Shown piece after piece: positions 18,626-29,349 of a stretch of 64,000 nt of DNA; positions within the stretch are counted from its first letter, which is position 1; the number at the start of each line of letters is the position of its first letter. Source of the DNA: Desulfomonile tiedjei DSM 6799 (GTDB taxonomy: Bacteria > Desulfobacterota > Desulfomonilia > Desulfomonilales > Desulfomonilaceae); the NCBI RefSeq assembly GCF_000266945.1, contig NC_018025.1, forward strand, positions 6,266,001 through 6,330,000, written 5' to 3'. A model generated the notes under the pieces. That model was given only the letters and a program-made list of their open reading frames with translations, did not search any database and was not told where the DNA came from. The position numbers and the translations under genes were made by a program.

Positions 18626-19243
18626 GTGAAAGAAGAATCGGAATCTCTGTATTTCGATGAAATCTATCGTGACTATCTTGACAAGATTGCCCGGATCGAC
18701 CTCAACAAAGTCAGCGAGGGTCTGGGCATAGTGGTGATAGGCGAAGATGCGATCATGCCGCTTTTCGGTATGGAGCATCGAGTTTCTGCTCGTGGCATCG
18801 TCAATCAGGATGGTCGCCGGCCCAGTCATTCAGTGAGTGTGGTCCTGTGCAAGTACTTGCTCATGTGTCCTGAAACAGAGCCTTTGGACAGCAATTTGGT
18901 CTCTTATCGAGACTTCAAAGACTCCGCTCCTTTCGCTGAAGGCTTCCGCGCCAATGCAGAAGCAAACATCAGCCGGGCCTTTTCCGGACGCATTGGGAAG
19001 CTGGAACAAGCATGCCAACAACTTATGGCGCGTCCTGTTCAAGAGGATTTCCCCGGACAATTAAAGATGCGGCTCGACGCCTTGCCAAAGGTGCCCATTC
19101 TGTTGTTATTTAACGACGAAGACGAGGAATTCCCTGCACAGTGCTCCCTGTTGTTTGAGCGCCGGGCCGAGAAATATTTGGATATGGAGTGCCTGGCCAT
19201 TTCAGGATGGATACTTGCTGAATGGCTCAAGCAAAGGTTGTAG
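18626..19243 (+). CDS. DUF3786-family protein
   Basis: About 205 residues from the GTG at 18626, chosen because AAGGAAAG precedes it; the frame is open further upstream, overlapping the MacA-like gene. Recognisable DUF3786 blocks: YFDEIYRDYLDKIARIDL, MPLFGMEHRVS, HSVSVVLCKYLLMCPETEPL, SYRDFKDSAPFAEGF and a C-terminal PILLLFNDEDEEFPAQCSLLFE. The family is common in strict anaerobes, including organisms with corrinoid or acetyl-CoA pathway enzymes, but no function is established. Being cytoplasmic and last in the plus-strand group, it could process the imported ligand (speculative). Confidence 0.75.
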   Translation: MKEESESLYFDEIYRDYLDKIARIDLNKVSEGLGIVVIGEDAIMPLFGMEHRVSARGIVNQDGRRPSHSVSVVLCKYLLMCPETEPLDSNLVSYRDFKDSAPFAEGFRANAEANISRAFSGRIGKLEQACQQLMARPVQEDFPGQLKMRLDALPKVPILLLFNDEDEEFPAQCSLLFERRAEKYLDMECLAISGWILAEWLKQRL

Positions 19244-19308
19244 AAGCAGCTTGCCCACCTGAGCGGTCTCCGGAGCCTCGGTTATTGCTCTATTCAGCCA
19301 AAGCAAAC

Positions 19309-21177
19309 CTACCCTTTTTCTTGCTTCACTAAATCAACCAGATAGTCGGCCTTAAGGTCATCTATCGTATAGTAACTCGCGTTAAGCCGGTCGGCCAATG
19401 GAACAGCGAAATCAGCCTTCATGAACTTGCTCTTGTCCTCTGTATCCACGACGATGTAATCCGTTCCGGGGATTTCGCTGAGGAGTTGCGAAATTCTCAT
19501 GACTTCTTCTTGAACCGGAAGACCGGATAGCGAATGGTTCGCCCTTCCGTCAGTGATGATCACAAGCAAGAAGCGAGTTTCCGGAGCTTTCTTCGCGTAC
19601 CTCTTGATCAGGTTATAGGCCTCCATCAGGCCCGAACCCAAAGGCGTCTTTCCTCCAGTGGGTATTTCTTTGAGTCTTCGCGAGGCATGCTCGACACTTG
19701 AAGTCGGCGGCAGCACGATCTCGGCCTTTTCCTTCCTAAAGACGAGCATGGCCACTTTGTCTCGTTTCTGATAGCAATCCATGAGTAAGGACTGGATTGC
19801 GCCTTTGGTCTCGACCATCCTCTTCTGCGCACCCATCGAACCGGAGCCGTCAACGGCAAAAATGACTAAATGGCCAGTCTTCTTCTCTCGCTGCTTGTAC
19901 CGGAGATCGCGATCGTGGATAACAAGCATATTATCCCGGTTCCGGAGGCTTTGATAGGGTGCCGCTGCACGTATAGTTGCATCTATAGCGACATCGTCTT
20001 CTGCTCTGAGGATGCTGCGTACATATCTTCCACCTTTGTCCTTGGAACGTGTCTTCGTCCTGCGTCCTGCGGACATACGTTTCAATCTGTCTTTTCTGAA
20101 AGAAAGACGTTTTGTACGGAAGGTTTCTCCAGTATCGAACACTTCTTCCCTCAGAGCGGTCTCACGTGGAGAAGTATCGGGGGTGAATTCATCATTGTCA
20201 TCAGGGGCAGAGGACTCAGCATTATCTGTCTGCGGCATCTCATCACAGCCTTGCTGTTGCTCGCTTTGCGTATCGTTGGATTCGGGCTGCTGTTCGTTCT
20301 CTTTGTCCTCATGGTTATGCTCGTGAGTGGTCTCTTCTTCGGGCGGCAATACGTTTCTTCTACGATGCACTAGAACCAACGGTGCAACGGCATCCACGTG
20401 GCTTGTATTAGCTTTTTTGTCCCCGCGGTACGCTGCATAGGCCTTGGTCGCGTAGTACAGAAAGAGTTCCGCACGGTGCCCGGAAACGGCATTTTCGAGA
20501 CACCTTTGTGCGATGTACTCCCACACACCTTCGGAAACGGTAACCTGTTTGAGAAATCTTCTGGAGTTCTGAATCCTGTTTCGCAAGGCCTCGTCCGCCA
20601 GAGTATTTGGGCCATCAAGATTGAACCGATTTGCCACGGCCCTCTTGACGACCGAGGTTCGGTCTTTCTTATCCCAAAGACTTTCCCACAGCACGCACAT
20701 GCCGAACCGATCAATGAAATGTGGAGAGAGAAATGCCTCCTGCGGGTCCATAGTGGCAATGAGCATGAAGTCTGCGTCATGTCGCTCAGACAATCCTTCC
20801 CTCTCCACGAAATTAGCTCCTCTGCCACTAACCTCTAGGACTAGCGAGACCGATTCGGGCGAAAGAAGGTTGACATCATCGACGAAAAGGATACCGCCAT
20901 GTGCTCTACTGAGGAGACCCCGTTGGATCACCTTTTTCCCTGTGCGTATGGTCGTTTCAATATCTATGGTGCCAACGAGGGCGTCTTCAGTAACATTGAG
21001 GGGGAGCGTAACGAAAGGCGTTCGTTCCGGAAGAAGTCTCTTGAACAAACGAGCGAGTGTTGTCTTTCCGCTCCCCTTTTCTCCTGCGAAAAGAACACCG
21101 CCACAGAGCGGCTCAATGGCATTGAGGGTAAGCGCAAGCCGAGCGTCTTCATGACCGACAAAATCGCTGAATCCCAT
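19309..21177 (-). CDS. chlD: magnesium-chelatase-type subunit D (ChlD/BchD-like)
   Basis: 622 residues. N-terminal AAA+ domain with Walker A GEKGSGKTT and FVDDVNLL (Walker B), a highly acidic linker (~residues 285-350, EEETTHEHNHEDKENE and following), and a C-terminal von Willebrand A domain with the MIDAS motif DGSGSMG. D subunits work with the I ring to power metal insertion by the large H/CobN subunit. It lies 2 bp after the ChlI-like gene and is last in the long minus-strand operon. All three chelatase subunits are present and intact. Which metal and tetrapyrrole are used cannot be read from sequence. Confidence 0.9.
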   Translation of the reverse strand: MGFSDFVGHEDARLALTLNAIEPLCGGVLFAGEKGSGKTTLARLFKRLLPERTPFVTLPLNVTEDALVGTIDIETTIRTGKKVIQRGLLSRAHGGILFVDDVNLLSPESVSLVLEVSGRGANFVEREGLSERHDADFMLIATMDPQEAFLSPHFIDRFGMCVLWESLWDKKDRTSVVKRAVANRFNLDGPNTLADEALRNRIQNSRRFLKQVTVSEGVWEYIAQRCLENAVSGHRAELFLYYATKAYAAYRGDKKANTSHVDAVAPLVLVHRRRNVLPPEEETTHEHNHEDKENEQQPESNDTQSEQQQGCDEMPQTDNAESSAPDDNDEFTPDTSPRETALREEVFDTGETFRTKRLSFRKDRLKRMSAGRRTKTRSKDKGGRYVRSILRAEDDVAIDATIRAAAPYQSLRNRDNMLVIHDRDLRYKQREKKTGHLVIFAVDGSGSMGAQKRMVETKGAIQSLLMDCYQKRDKVAMLVFRKEKAEIVLPPTSSVEHASRRLKEIPTGGKTPLGSGLMEAYNLIKRYAKKAPETRFLLVIITDGRANHSLSGLPVQEEVMRISQLLSEIPGTDYIVVDTEDKSKFMKADFAVPLADRLNASYYTIDDLKADYLVDLVKQEKG

Positions 21178-21179
21178 GG

Positions 21180-22193
21180 TTACAAGCCTGCTAGAGCTGT
21201 TCGAAGCTTCTCGGTCCCTTGTCCTATTTCTTCGAACGGAAGCCTCTTCATCCTGTGTCCAAGAGCCAACTGCGCAGCATCTCGTAGGTCTTCGGCCGTT
21301 ATAGATGTGTTGTCTCTCAGGGCTGCAAGTGCCTGGGCGGTCCTCATGATGACAATGTCCCCCCGATGGCCGTCAAGACCGAGCGCTGCCGTGATTTCTA
21401 CGATCTTGTCAAGCGATTCGTCCTGAAACTGGATGTCCCGAACCTTTTGCTGAGCATTTGTAATGTCTTGAGCGAGAGCTTTTTGCTCGTCTTCCCACTG
21501 ATCAAGGAATGCATCGGGATTTGCATCAAAGGCGGCTCTCCTCTTCAGGATCTCTTTTCGGGCAGCCTTGTCCTGGAGAGATGTGATCCTGACGCACAGC
21601 CCGAAGCGGTCCAGGAACTGTGGACGCAAGTCACCTTCTTCCGGGTTCATGGTGCCCACGAGGATGAAACGGGCTGGATGGACAAAGGAGACACCTTCTC
21701 GCTCTACCGTATTAACTCCCATCGCAGCAGCGTCCAGGAGGAGGTCTACGATGTGGTCTTCCAAGAGATTGACTTCATCAACATAAAGAAAATTCCTGTT
21801 TGCCTCGGCAAGAATTCCCGGCTCGAACTTTTTCTCACCATGCTTGATGGCATGTTCAATGTCCAAGCTTCCCACAAGCCGGTCTTCAGTGATGCCAAGA
21901 GGTAGCTCCACGACCCGCATCCTTCGTTTTTCCTCGTGTAGCTGGCCATCGTCAGAGAGCGTGTCTCGGCATGAGGTGCAGAGGAAGCCATTAGGATCGC
22001 AGTTGAAGGAGCAGCCTTTGGCAATGCTCATCTGGGGCAGGAGTTCGGCCAGTGCTCTCACCGCTGTGCTCTTTGCCGTTCCCTTTTCACCCATTATCAA
22101 TACACCACCAATGGTCGGGTTGATGACGTTCAGCACTAGCGCTAATTTCATTTGTTCCTGCCCGACTATGGCGGTAAACGGGAATATACTCAT
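21180..22193 (-). CDS. chlI: magnesium-chelatase-type AAA+ subunit I (ChlI/BchI-like)
   Basis: About 337 residues from the ATG at 22193, which overlaps the cobN-like stop as ATGA; earlier in-frame starts would lie deep in cobN. Walker [10 protein letters not shown], then a Cys-containing insert ([15 protein letters not shown]), the [11 protein letters not shown] block, Walker [11 protein letters not shown] and the arginine-finger region [12 protein letters not shown] are typical of BchI/ChlI. The four-Cys insert (CxxxC..CxxC pattern) is common in ChlI-like proteins of anaerobes and may bind a metal. Forms a hexameric ATPase with the D subunit. Confidence 0.9.
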   Translation of the reverse strand: MSIFPFTAIVGQEQMKLALVLNVINPTIGGVLIMGEKGTAKSTAVRALAELLPQMSIAKGCSFNCDPNGFLCTSCRDTLSDDGQLHEEKRRMRVVELPLGITEDRLVGSLDIEHAIKHGEKKFEPGILAEANRNFLYVDEVNLLEDHIVDLLLDAAAMGVNTVEREGVSFVHPARFILVGTMNPEEGDLRPQFLDRFGLCVRITSLQDKAARKEILKRRAAFDANPDAFLDQWEDEQKALAQDITNAQQKVRDIQFQDESLDKIVEITAALGLDGHRGDIVIMRTAQALAALRDNTSITAEDLRDAAQLALGHRMKRLPFEEIGQGTEKLRTALAGL

Positions 22194-25100
22194 AACACTT
22201 GCTCCATTTTCCTTTTCCAGTTCTCGACTTCTTCCGACGTGATAATGTCGATGCTTCCCCCCTGGAAATCTCCCTTCACGTCTCCCATTCTCTCTTCGAT
22301 CCATCCTTCTATTTCGACGTAGAGTTCTTTAAGTGCTTCTTTCACATCGGGCGCAGGGTTCCAAAGTTCCCGCTCTGCGGCTTCTATCAGCCTCCGGGCG
22401 ATCTCTTCCAGAGCCCAGGGATTATTTTCCTCGAAGAATTTCCGGTTTTCTTCATTCATCATGAAGGTTCGCGCAATATCATCGAACACCGAGTCATCCA
22501 CGGCTTTGGCAGTTGCCTGCCAGCCATATACGCGGCCCACACGCTTGCTGATCTCGCCGGCACCTTTGTAACCGTGCTCCTTCATCCCCTCGATCCATTT
22601 CGGATTCAGGATCTTGCCTCGGGCTATGCGACGCATTTCTTCTGTCAGTGTCCGGACAGATACCCGATCCTGCTCTCGGGTATCGCCGTAATAGTTCTGG
22701 ATGTTCTTTCCAGAGAGCACCCGAGCAGCGTTGATCATGCCTCCGTGGGTCCCGAAGTAACAGCAGCATCCGGTGAGATCATATTCATCAGTCACAGTTT
22801 TGTTGAAGGTCACATCGACAGTTTTGAGGTTGTCGGCAAGGCTCCTATGGGCAGCCTCGCCGAACACGTCCTTCCCGTACGCATAGCCGTTCCAGTAAAG
22901 AAATACGTCGGAAAGGTCCTTCTCAGTTTTCCATGCCGATGCGTATACCGCGAGTTGAGTGCCTGCCTGATACGTGCCCGGCATGCTTGCAAAGATACGA
23001 TATGTGGCGGCTCGCACTGCTTCGGCGTCATCGATTGAAGAGCCGTTGAGCCTCTCCAGTGTGTGTTGTCGTACATAGTTCTGATCCAGCGGCTCATCAA
23101 GCATTGCAACCGCCTGAACGATCTCGTCGAGTACATCGATCGTGGAGGGGAAGTTGTCTCGCGTAATCCCTGAAACACGAATGGTGACGTCAATTCTCGG
23201 TCTTCCCAGTTCCTCAAGTGGAATGACATCGAATCCCTTGAGTCGGCCATTGTTGCGCCAAATGGGTCGAGTCCCGAGAAGGTACATCATCTGGGCCATT
23301 CCCTCGCCGTCGGACCACATGATGTCTGTACATTGCCAGTAGAATGCAATTGTCTCAGGGTAATGGCCTTCGTCATTCAGATACTTCTCAACGGTTCTGT
23401 CTGCCAGTTTCTTGCCTATTTCCCATGCGGATGTCGTCGGAACACGCTGAGGATCCAGGGAATAGAAATTGCGGCCGGTAGGCAGAATGTCGCTTCGACC
23501 GCGGGTAATCAAACCGCTTGGACCAGGCTCGATATAACCGCCATCAAAACCGTTTAGGAGCGATCCAACTTCATCGGTATCCTGAACATTGCAGATGACC
23601 GATGCTATGTTTTTTTCGAGTTGCGGAATGTGATAAGCGAGGTCGTCCGGAATGCGGTACCGCTCTTCCAGTGCGGTCCTCAGGGTTGAGTCGTTAAGGA
23701 CCATCACTCTGCAGATTCGGTTGCATTCGTCATCCGCTTGCTCTCGAAGGGCCTCCTCATCCAACGTCTGCATCTGTTCGATAAGCCGGGCGATAAGCCA
23801 TCTCAGTGATCCTTCTCCTGTATCAAATCTGATTATAGCATGGACGAAATCAGCAAGTTTTTCATCCGACGGCAGTCTGCCGAAGATGTGCATCCCTTTT
23901 GGTATGTGCATCTCCTTGAGCACCTGAAGCGAATCATGGAGATCGTGAATGCGTTCCGAGAAATTGTCATGGTTGAGTTCTTTGCCATCTAAAAGGTTCA
24001 GAGTCTTTGCTTGCTCCATTATCATGTGCTGAATAGTGTGGGCACGAGCCGGTTCCGTGTTTTGGAACCGTTGGTACTCATCGATCAGCCGAGCCAACTG
24101 GTCAAGATCGCCGTAAAGCTCGCCTTTGACCATGACGGTTTGCATGTGATCCACGAGAACAGCGATGCTTCTTCTCTTTGCAATAGTTCCTTCGGGTGGA
24201 TTGTCGGCGTTGTAGATGTACAAGTGCGGCATAGTGTCGATGCCGATGTCCGGGAAACAGCCTGAAGAAAGGCCGGTCGCTTTTCCCGGCAGGAATTCAA
24301 GATTGCCATGAGTGCCCACGTGCACGATCGCATCGACCCCGAATTCACGTGAGAGCCATTTGTAAGTCGCCACATATTGATGTGGAGGCGGCACGTCGGG
24401 ATCGTGAAGAATCTTACATACCTGTCCGTCGCATTTTGCCCCTGCACAGCCCCTTTTGGGTTGGACGCACACCACAGCATTCCCGTATTGCACGCCTGTA
24501 ACAAGGATCTTGTTGTCGTATACCATCGCCGCGGGGATTCCGTCTTTTTCCTCGCCCGGTGGATTGCCCCACGCATCGGCCATTCGGACCCGCACTGCTT
24601 CAGGCAGCTCGTTGAACCACTCTTCGTACTGTTCCTTCGTGACCATAGCCAGCACACCGCCTTTATCCACTATCTCTTCCACCGTGGTCCACCGGAATTC
24701 CGAGATGGCCTTTCGATCCATTATGGTTTCGATCAAATCCTTGCCGTCGGCTGGTGGCTGAACTGAATAGCCTTCCGAAGCCAAGCGCTTTAGGATATCA
24801 GCGACAGTCTCAAGAGTGTCGAGATGCGCTCCACCGCCTACGGTAGCCTCCACTGATGCGCAAGGATTGTTGTGAAGAATGAAGGCAACACGCTTCTCCG
24901 GATTCGGCTTCTTCCGAAGATGAAGCCACCCTTCAATCCGTTTTGCGAATCGGTCTATCCGCTCATGAATTGGCTCGTACGACTCTTCCTCAGGCTGACT
25001 TATGTTTTGTGCAGCACCAATGATGATCGGCTCTATCACGCCCTCGAATTCAGGCATGGCCATACTCCAGGCCACCTGCATGCCAAGGCCGCTCGGATCT

Positions 25101-25978
25101 TCAAGCCATTGTTCAGCATTCTTGTAATACGATGTCACTGGGCTGAATAGAGGCATGTTCAGCCGTTTCATAACCTCGATACCCGATGGGGCATCCTCGG
25201 CCTTCATTTCTCCTCTGGAATTACCGAGGAAGAATACCGTCAACTTGATGACGCCCTCTACAAGGGGCTTGCCATCTCGAATGAGGAAATTCTCTATGAC
25301 CTCTACTCCCCCAAGGTTGCCGAGTCCCGGATCTTTCAGCGGATACATGAAGATGGGAATCACTCCAACGCCCAATCTTTCAAAAGCAGCAATAAGGGAA
25401 CGTTCAACATCAAGGTTGCCGGTAGCCCAAGCGGTTCGCAGATAGAGTAATCCCACGAACTGCAGCGGCTCCACACCAAGCCAGTCTCTATACCAGGAGA
25501 GGTAGGCATCCGTTTCCTGGAAAAGGTCTGGACCGGCAGGATGATATATGCCCTGCCACGGCACTTCTTCCGGTTCGCCATATTTGATGTCCTGACCAAA
25601 CAGGCTGTGCATGAGGTACCGCAGCATATTTGCCATGTTTTCCCGCCCATTGAAGAGAATATAGCGGTACACAGTCGCAACTGTTTCTGGAGCGATGGAA
25701 GAGAGTGCCCAGAATGATGGGTCACTGCCGACCACCACTACAGGAATGTGGTCGCGAAGCTCGCGGATTTCTGGCTCAAGCTCATCCCAGAATCCTTCCA
25801 TCGTCCGGTACAGAAGGATACAGTCCGCCGAACGAAGACTCGATTTCACTTCATCGACAAGACCTGGAGTCATGTTCAGTTGCTTGGTGGAAAAGGACGT
25901 GAGTGTGATCCCCAGCTCATCTGCTGCCTCTTTGATGAGAGGCAGATAATTTGACCACATGACTGTGCAAATATGCAC
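22190..25978 (-). CDS. cobN: CobN/BchH-family chelatase large subunit
   Basis: About 1262 residues, the size of CobN/ChlH catalytic subunits. The start is GTG at 25978, five bases after AGGAGG; the frame continues upstream into the permease gene without good starts. Family blocks include [26 protein letters not shown] (split here: HNNPC and GGGAHLDT), [38 protein letters not shown] and the late [16 protein letters not shown]. In aerobic B12 synthesis CobN inserts cobalt; anaerobes use CbiK/CbiX for that step, so another metal or tetrapyrrole, or removal of metal as proposed for HmuS-type CobN homologues in haem uptake operons, should be considered. It sits in one operon with ABC transport and TonB genes. 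Confidence 0.9.
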   Translation of the reverse strand: MHICTVMWSNYLPLIKEAADELGITLTSFSTKQLNMTPGLVDEVKSSLRSADCILLYRTMEGFWDELEPEIRELRDHIPVVVVGSDPSFWALSSIAPETVATVYRYILFNGRENMANMLRYLMHSLFGQDIKYGEPEEVPWQGIYHPAGPDLFQETDAYLSWYRDWLGVEPLQFVGLLYLRTAWATGNLDVERSLIAAFERLGVGVIPIFMYPLKDPGLGNLGGVEVIENFLIRDGKPLVEGVIKLTVFFLGNSRGEMKAEDAPSGIEVMKRLNMPLFSPVTSYYKNAEQWLEDPSGLGMQVAWSMAMPEFEGVIEPIIIGAAQNISQPEEESYEPIHERIDRFAKRIEGWLHLRKKPNPEKRVAFILHNNPCASVEATVGGGAHLDTLETVADILKRLASEGYSVQPPADGKDLIETIMDRKAISEFRWTTVEEIVDKGGVLAMVTKEQYEEWFNELPEAVRVRMADAWGNPPGEEKDGIPAAMVYDNKILVTGVQYGNAVVCVQPKRGCAGAKCDGQVCKILHDPDVPPPHQYVATYKWLSREFGVDAIVHVGTHGNLEFLPGKATGLSSGCFPDIGIDTMPHLYIYNADNPPEGTIAKRRSIAVLVDHMQTVMVKGELYGDLDQLARLIDEYQRFQNTEPARAHTIQHMIMEQAKTLNLLDGKELNHDNFSERIHDLHDSLQVLKEMHIPKGMHIFGRLPSDEKLADFVHAIIRFDTGEGSLRWLIARLIEQMQTLDEEALREQADDECNRICRVMVLNDSTLRTALEERYRIPDDLAYHIPQLEKNIASVICNVQDTDEVGSLLNGFDGGYIEPGPSGLITRGRSDILPTGRNFYSLDPQRVPTTSAWEIGKKLADRTVEKYLNDEGHYPETIAFYWQCTDIMWSDGEGMAQMMYLLGTRPIWRNNGRLKGFDVIPLEELGRPRIDVTIRVSGITRDNFPSTIDVLDEIVQAVAMLDEPLDQNYVRQHTLERLNGSSIDDAEAVRAATYRIFASMPGTYQAGTQLAVYASAWKTEKDLSDVFLYWNGYAYGKDVFGEAAHRSLADNLKTVDVTFNKTVTDEYDLTGCCCYFGTHGGMINAARVLSGKNIQNYYGDTREQDRVSVRTLTEEMRRIARGKILNPKWIEGMKEHGYKGAGEISKRVGRVYGWQATAKAVDDSVFDDIARTFMMNEENRKFFEENNPWALEEIARRLIEAAERELWNPAPDVKEALKELYVEIEGWIEERMGDVKGDFQGGSIDIITSEEVENWKRKMEQVL

Positions 25979-25992
25979 GGCAACCTCCTGGA

Positions 25993-26739
25993 CTATTCGC
26001 TGTAGTCTCTGATCAATCGGGAACCGATGATGAAGAAAGCGATCGCATAGAGAAGAAGAATCACCAACGATACCAAGCCCTCCCAATCCAGCGAATTCTG
26101 ACGTATGAGAACATTGGAATGGGTGAGCGGCAAAACCCACACCACTGGGCGAAGCAGCTCCGGTATTCTGTCCACCGGGAAGAAAGTCCCGCCGAAGAAT
26201 GCCATAGGCAGAATGAAGAAGTTGTTGTATGTGGCTGTATCCTCATGAGACTTGGCAATCATGCCGGTGATGACCCCGAGACTGGCAAAGAGGAAACAGT
26301 TGAGCAGAAGGGTCATCACGAAAAGGGGAGTGATCGACAGATCTCTCGCAGTGATGAATCCAACAATAAGAATCAGGCCCGATGCAAACAGCCCCTTCAC
26401 CATTCCTGCCAATACTTCTCCCACCATAATGGCCGACGGCCGTATGGGAGCTTGGACGAAGACCTGGAAGGTTTTGAAGTATAGCCGGTTGAGATTCAGC
26501 GCATTGGCTACCCAGGTGTAGGAATTGTTCATGGAACTCATTGCCACGAGTCCCGGAATCAGATAACTGAGATAGTCCGTGCCCTGCATCTGCACGTTTC
26601 TCCCGAGGCCAAGGCCGAAAGTAAGGAGATAGATGATCGGCACAAGCATCGCGGAGAAGAGATAGCCGACTTTGAGGAGCTTTCTCCTGAACAGGAGCAT
26701 CTCGCGAAGAAAAATGGGATACCAGTCTCGTCCAATCAT
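25993..26739 (-). CDS. ABC-2-type transporter permease (NodJ/DrrB-like)
   Basis: 248 residues with six hydrophobic segments (LFSAMLVPIIYLLTFGLGLG near residue 30; FILPMAFFGGTFFPVDRIPELL late; final LVILLLYAIAFFIIGSRL). The FFGGTFFPVDRIP motif is characteristic of ABC-2 exporters of the NodJ/DrrB group. Its ATG overlaps the stop of the ATPase gene upstream (26736-26739) and it ends 14 bp before cobN. These exporters usually move hydrophobic small molecules or glycolipids outward. Its place between an importer and a chelatase suggests export of a processed tetrapyrrole or metal product (inference). Confidence 0.85.
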   Translation of the reverse strand: MIGRDWYPIFLREMLLFRRKLLKVGYLFSAMLVPIIYLLTFGLGLGRNVQMQGTDYLSYLIPGLVAMSSMNNSYTWVANALNLNRLYFKTFQVFVQAPIRPSAIMVGEVLAGMVKGLFASGLILIVGFITARDLSITPLFVMTLLLNCFLFASLGVITGMIAKSHEDTATYNNFFILPMAFFGGTFFPVDRIPELLRPVVWVLPLTHSNVLIRQNSLDWEGLVSLVILLLYAIAFFIIGSRLIRDYSE

Positions 26740-27569
26740 TCGATACGCTCCCCCGTGAGCTTTATGAACACGTCCTCAAGATTGGACTTTCGAATTGTAA
26801 CGGAGCAGTCCTGGCAGAGCGCAACGCCGTGAGCCTCCTCGCGGTCCTTGCATATGCGTTGAATGAGCTTGCCGTCACCGTTAACGAACTCGACGATATA
26901 CTCGCCTACGGTGGCCTTTAGGTTCTTCGACGTGTCCAGTGCAATGAGCGAACCCTTGGCGAGAATGCCCACCTGATCACACAGCACCTCAGCCTCTTCG
27001 ATGTAGTGGGTGGTGATAACGACCGTCCGGCCGTCTATACGAGTCTTGCGGATGATGTCCCACATTTGCCGCCTGATCTGGGGGTCAAGGCCAATCGAGG
27101 GCTCGTCGAGGAACAGGACCGACGGTTCAGTAAGAAGCGACCTCGCGATAAGAAGACGGCGCTGCATACCGCCCGAGAATCGCATGACTACACTGTCCCG
27201 CCGATCCCAGAGATCCACGAGTTGCAGGCACGAGCGAATCTTCGTTTCACGGTCGGACGTCCCATGTAACATGCAGTAGATCAAAAGATTCTCATACGCT
27301 GTCAGCTCGCGGTCGAGGTTGTTTTCTTGGGGAACTACCCCCATAAGTCTTTTGACTTTCACTGGATCTTTTGCTACGTCATGCCCTTCTATGAAGCAGT
27401 GCCCCGCGTCGGGCTTCGTCAATGTGGTAAGCATCTTGATGGTCGTTGTCTTGCCTGCTCCATTAGGTCCAAGAAGTCCGAAGACGCTGCCCCGTTCAAT
27501 CCGAAAGGAGAGATTTTCGACGGCCCGTATCTTGCCGTAATGTTTTTCCAGTCCCATGACTTCGATCAT
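26736..27569 (-). CDS. ABC-2-type transporter ATPase (NodI/DrrA-like)
   Basis: 277 residues. Walker A GPNGAGKTTT, Q-loop VVPQENNLDRELTAYENL, signature FSGGMQRRLLIARSLL, Walker B SVLFLDEPSIGLDPQIRRQMW; these match the CcmA/NodI/DrrA group. About 75 residues follow the core ATPase, ending with DCSVTIRKSNLEDVFIKLTG, which is the usual LEDVF C-terminal block. It overlaps both the permease gene after it and the FecE-like gene before it by ATGA, so translation is tightly coupled. It works with the permease at 25993. Confidence 0.9.
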   Translation of the reverse strand: MIEVMGLEKHYGKIRAVENLSFRIERGSVFGLLGPNGAGKTTTIKMLTTLTKPDAGHCFIEGHDVAKDPVKVKRLMGVVPQENNLDRELTAYENLLIYCMLHGTSDRETKIRSCLQLVDLWDRRDSVVMRFSGGMQRRLLIARSLLTEPSVLFLDEPSIGLDPQIRRQMWDIIRKTRIDGRTVVITTHYIEEAEVLCDQVGILAKGSLIALDTSKNLKATVGEYIVEFVNGDGKLIQRICKDREEAHGVALCQDCSVTIRKSNLEDVFIKLTGERIE

Positions 27570-28345
27570 GATTCGCAGAGCCTCGGCATAATTACTCTCC
27601 AGCCATTGACGGGAACTACCGAAACATCAATCCCATACACCTGGGATAAATTCTCCTCGGTTATGACCTCATGCGCCGCACCTTGTGACACCACACAACC
27701 ATTGTTGATCATCACTACTCGGTCGCAAAAAAGCATAGCCAGATTCGGATCATGGATGGTCATCAGAGCGGTTACTTTCCTTTGTTCTGCGATCTCCTTC
27801 ACCTTTTTGAGAACAAGCACTTGATTTTTGAAATCAAGGTGAGAAGTCGGTTCGTCTAAGAGCATCACGGGCGCTTCCTGCGCCAATGCTCGCGCAATGA
27901 GCACGAGCTGTCGCTCGCCTCCGCTTATCCTGGTGTAGGGCCTGTCCTTGAGGTGAGCCACACCGACACGCGCAATCGCCTCTTCCGCTTTGGAATAGTC
28001 GCTGCGGGATGGAACGGAGAACATGCCTAAATGAGCGGCTCTTCCCATGCTCACTGCTTCAAGCACCGAATACGGGAAAGGCGGCTCGTGCTCTTGTGGA
28101 ACAACTGCGATGATTCGGGCGATCTTGCTATGAGGTGTGCCCAGGATGCTCTCTCCTCCGTACATTACGTCGCCCCTTTGGGGTTTCCATATGCTCGAAA
28201 TACATTTGAATAAGGTAGTCTTGCCCGAACCGTTCGGCCCGAGGATGGCGGTGAGCTGGCCGCTTTTCGCTTGGAAACTCATACCGTTCAGCACAGCCAC
28301 AGCAGCATGGGGGTGCCGATAGTGCATGTCAGTCACGGCGATCAT
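27566..28345 (-). CDS. FecE/BtuD-type ABC importer ATPase
   Basis: 259 residues: Walker A GPNGSGKTTLFKC, VVPQEHEPPFPYSVLEAV, signature ISGGERQLVLIARALAQE, Walker B VMLLDEPTSHLDFKNQ, followed by MTIHDPNLAMLFCDRVVMI. These are the hallmarks of ATPases that energise iron-siderophore, haem and cobalamin import. Overlaps the permease gene by 4 bp upstream and the NodI-like gene by 4 bp downstream. It would drive uptake from the periplasm through the permease at 28342. Confidence 0.9.
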   Translation of the reverse strand: MIAVTDMHYRHPHAAVAVLNGMSFQAKSGQLTAILGPNGSGKTTLFKCISSIWKPQRGDVMYGGESILGTPHSKIARIIAVVPQEHEPPFPYSVLEAVSMGRAAHLGMFSVPSRSDYSKAEEAIARVGVAHLKDRPYTRISGGERQLVLIARALAQEAPVMLLDEPTSHLDFKNQVLVLKKVKEIAEQRKVTALMTIHDPNLAMLFCDRVVMINNGCVVSQGAAHEVITEENLSQVYGIDVSVVPVNGWRVIMPRLCES

Positions 28346-29349
28346 GTGCCCCAGCTCTCCTTTCCGCCTTTCTTCATGAGATAAATGAAGAAGGGCGCTC
28401 CCGTAATTGCCGTTATGATGCCCACCGGCACATCGAAGTTGGTGAGGCTTCGTGCCAAGGTGTCAGCGACAATCATGAATGCCGCTCCGCCCGCCATGCT
28501 CAATGGAACAAGGCTTTTGTGGTCGGGTCCTGTCGTCATCCTCACGAGATGGGGAACCATCAAGCCGACCCAGCCGATGATTCCGCTCACTGACACGGCA
28601 ACACTGACCGCGAGCGACGAAGCGGCTATAAAAATCATCCGTTCTCTTTTCACGTTGACCCCGAGGCTCTTCGCTTCGCTTTCGCCCATACTGAGGGCAT
28701 TGAGGCGCCACCTCATCAGGAATACCGGTAGCAAACCTGCGGCAATGCCGATACCGGCTATTTTCACCAGCTTCCAATCGGACAAAGAGAAGCTACCCAT
28801 CAGCCAGAACACAATGCTCTGCAGCTTGTGCGGATCGACCAGGAATTTGACGATAGAGACCATCGCAGTAAAGAATGCAGACATGATCACACCGGACAAG
28901 ATGAGAGGAAGCCTCGAAACCTCCCCTTGTGTCTTTGCGATGCTATAGGTCAGCAACACAGACGCCATGCCGAAGACAAACGCCATCAACTGTAAGGGTA
29001 GATGAGAAAAGAATCCGATTGACAAAGCACATCCCAGAGCAGCTCCAGCAGATATGCCTAGGATAAAGGGGTCCACGAGGGGGTTCCTGAATATTCCCTG
29101 AAGCGTCACACCGGAACCGGCAAGGGCGGTGCCGACAAGTCCGGCAAGCACTACCCGAGGTAGCCTGATGTCAAGAATGATCGACGACTCTGGCGAGTTT
29201 GAAAACCCGGAATACGGCAACATGTCCTGGAAAAGGATTCTGAGAACGCTCATCGGTGACACGTGGAAGGCGCCCACAAACAGAGCGATCCAGCCGGCGA
29301 AGAAAGGGGAAATCAATATCAGTATCTGAATGATGGACTTACCTTTCAA
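28342..29349 (-). CDS. FecCD/BtuC-family importer permease
   Basis: 335 residues with about ten membrane segments. Family landmarks: LPRVVLAGLVGTALAGSGVTLQGIFRNPLVDPFILGISAGAALG is present as consecutive blocks (RLPRVVLAGLVG; GVTLQGIFRNPL; PFILGISAGAALG), and the coupling region is near GLMVPHLVRMTTGPDHK. The late ANDPVGIITAITGAPFFIYL-like stretch reads NFDVPVGIITAITGAPFF. This is the standard permease for siderophore, haem or cobalamin import. It overlaps the binding-protein gene before it by 11 bp. Confidence 0.9.
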   Translation of the reverse strand: MKGKSIIQILILISPFFAGWIALFVGAFHVSPMSVLRILFQDMLPYSGFSNSPESSIILDIRLPRVVLAGLVGTALAGSGVTLQGIFRNPLVDPFILGISAGAALGCALSIGFFSHLPLQLMAFVFGMASVLLTYSIAKTQGEVSRLPLILSGVIMSAFFTAMVSIVKFLVDPHKLQSIVFWLMGSFSLSDWKLVKIAGIGIAAGLLPVFLMRWRLNALSMGESEAKSLGVNVKRERMIFIAASSLAVSVAVSVSGIIGWVGLMVPHLVRMTTGPDHKSLVPLSMAGGAAFMIVADTLARSLTNFDVPVGIITAITGAPFFIYLMKKGGKESWGT

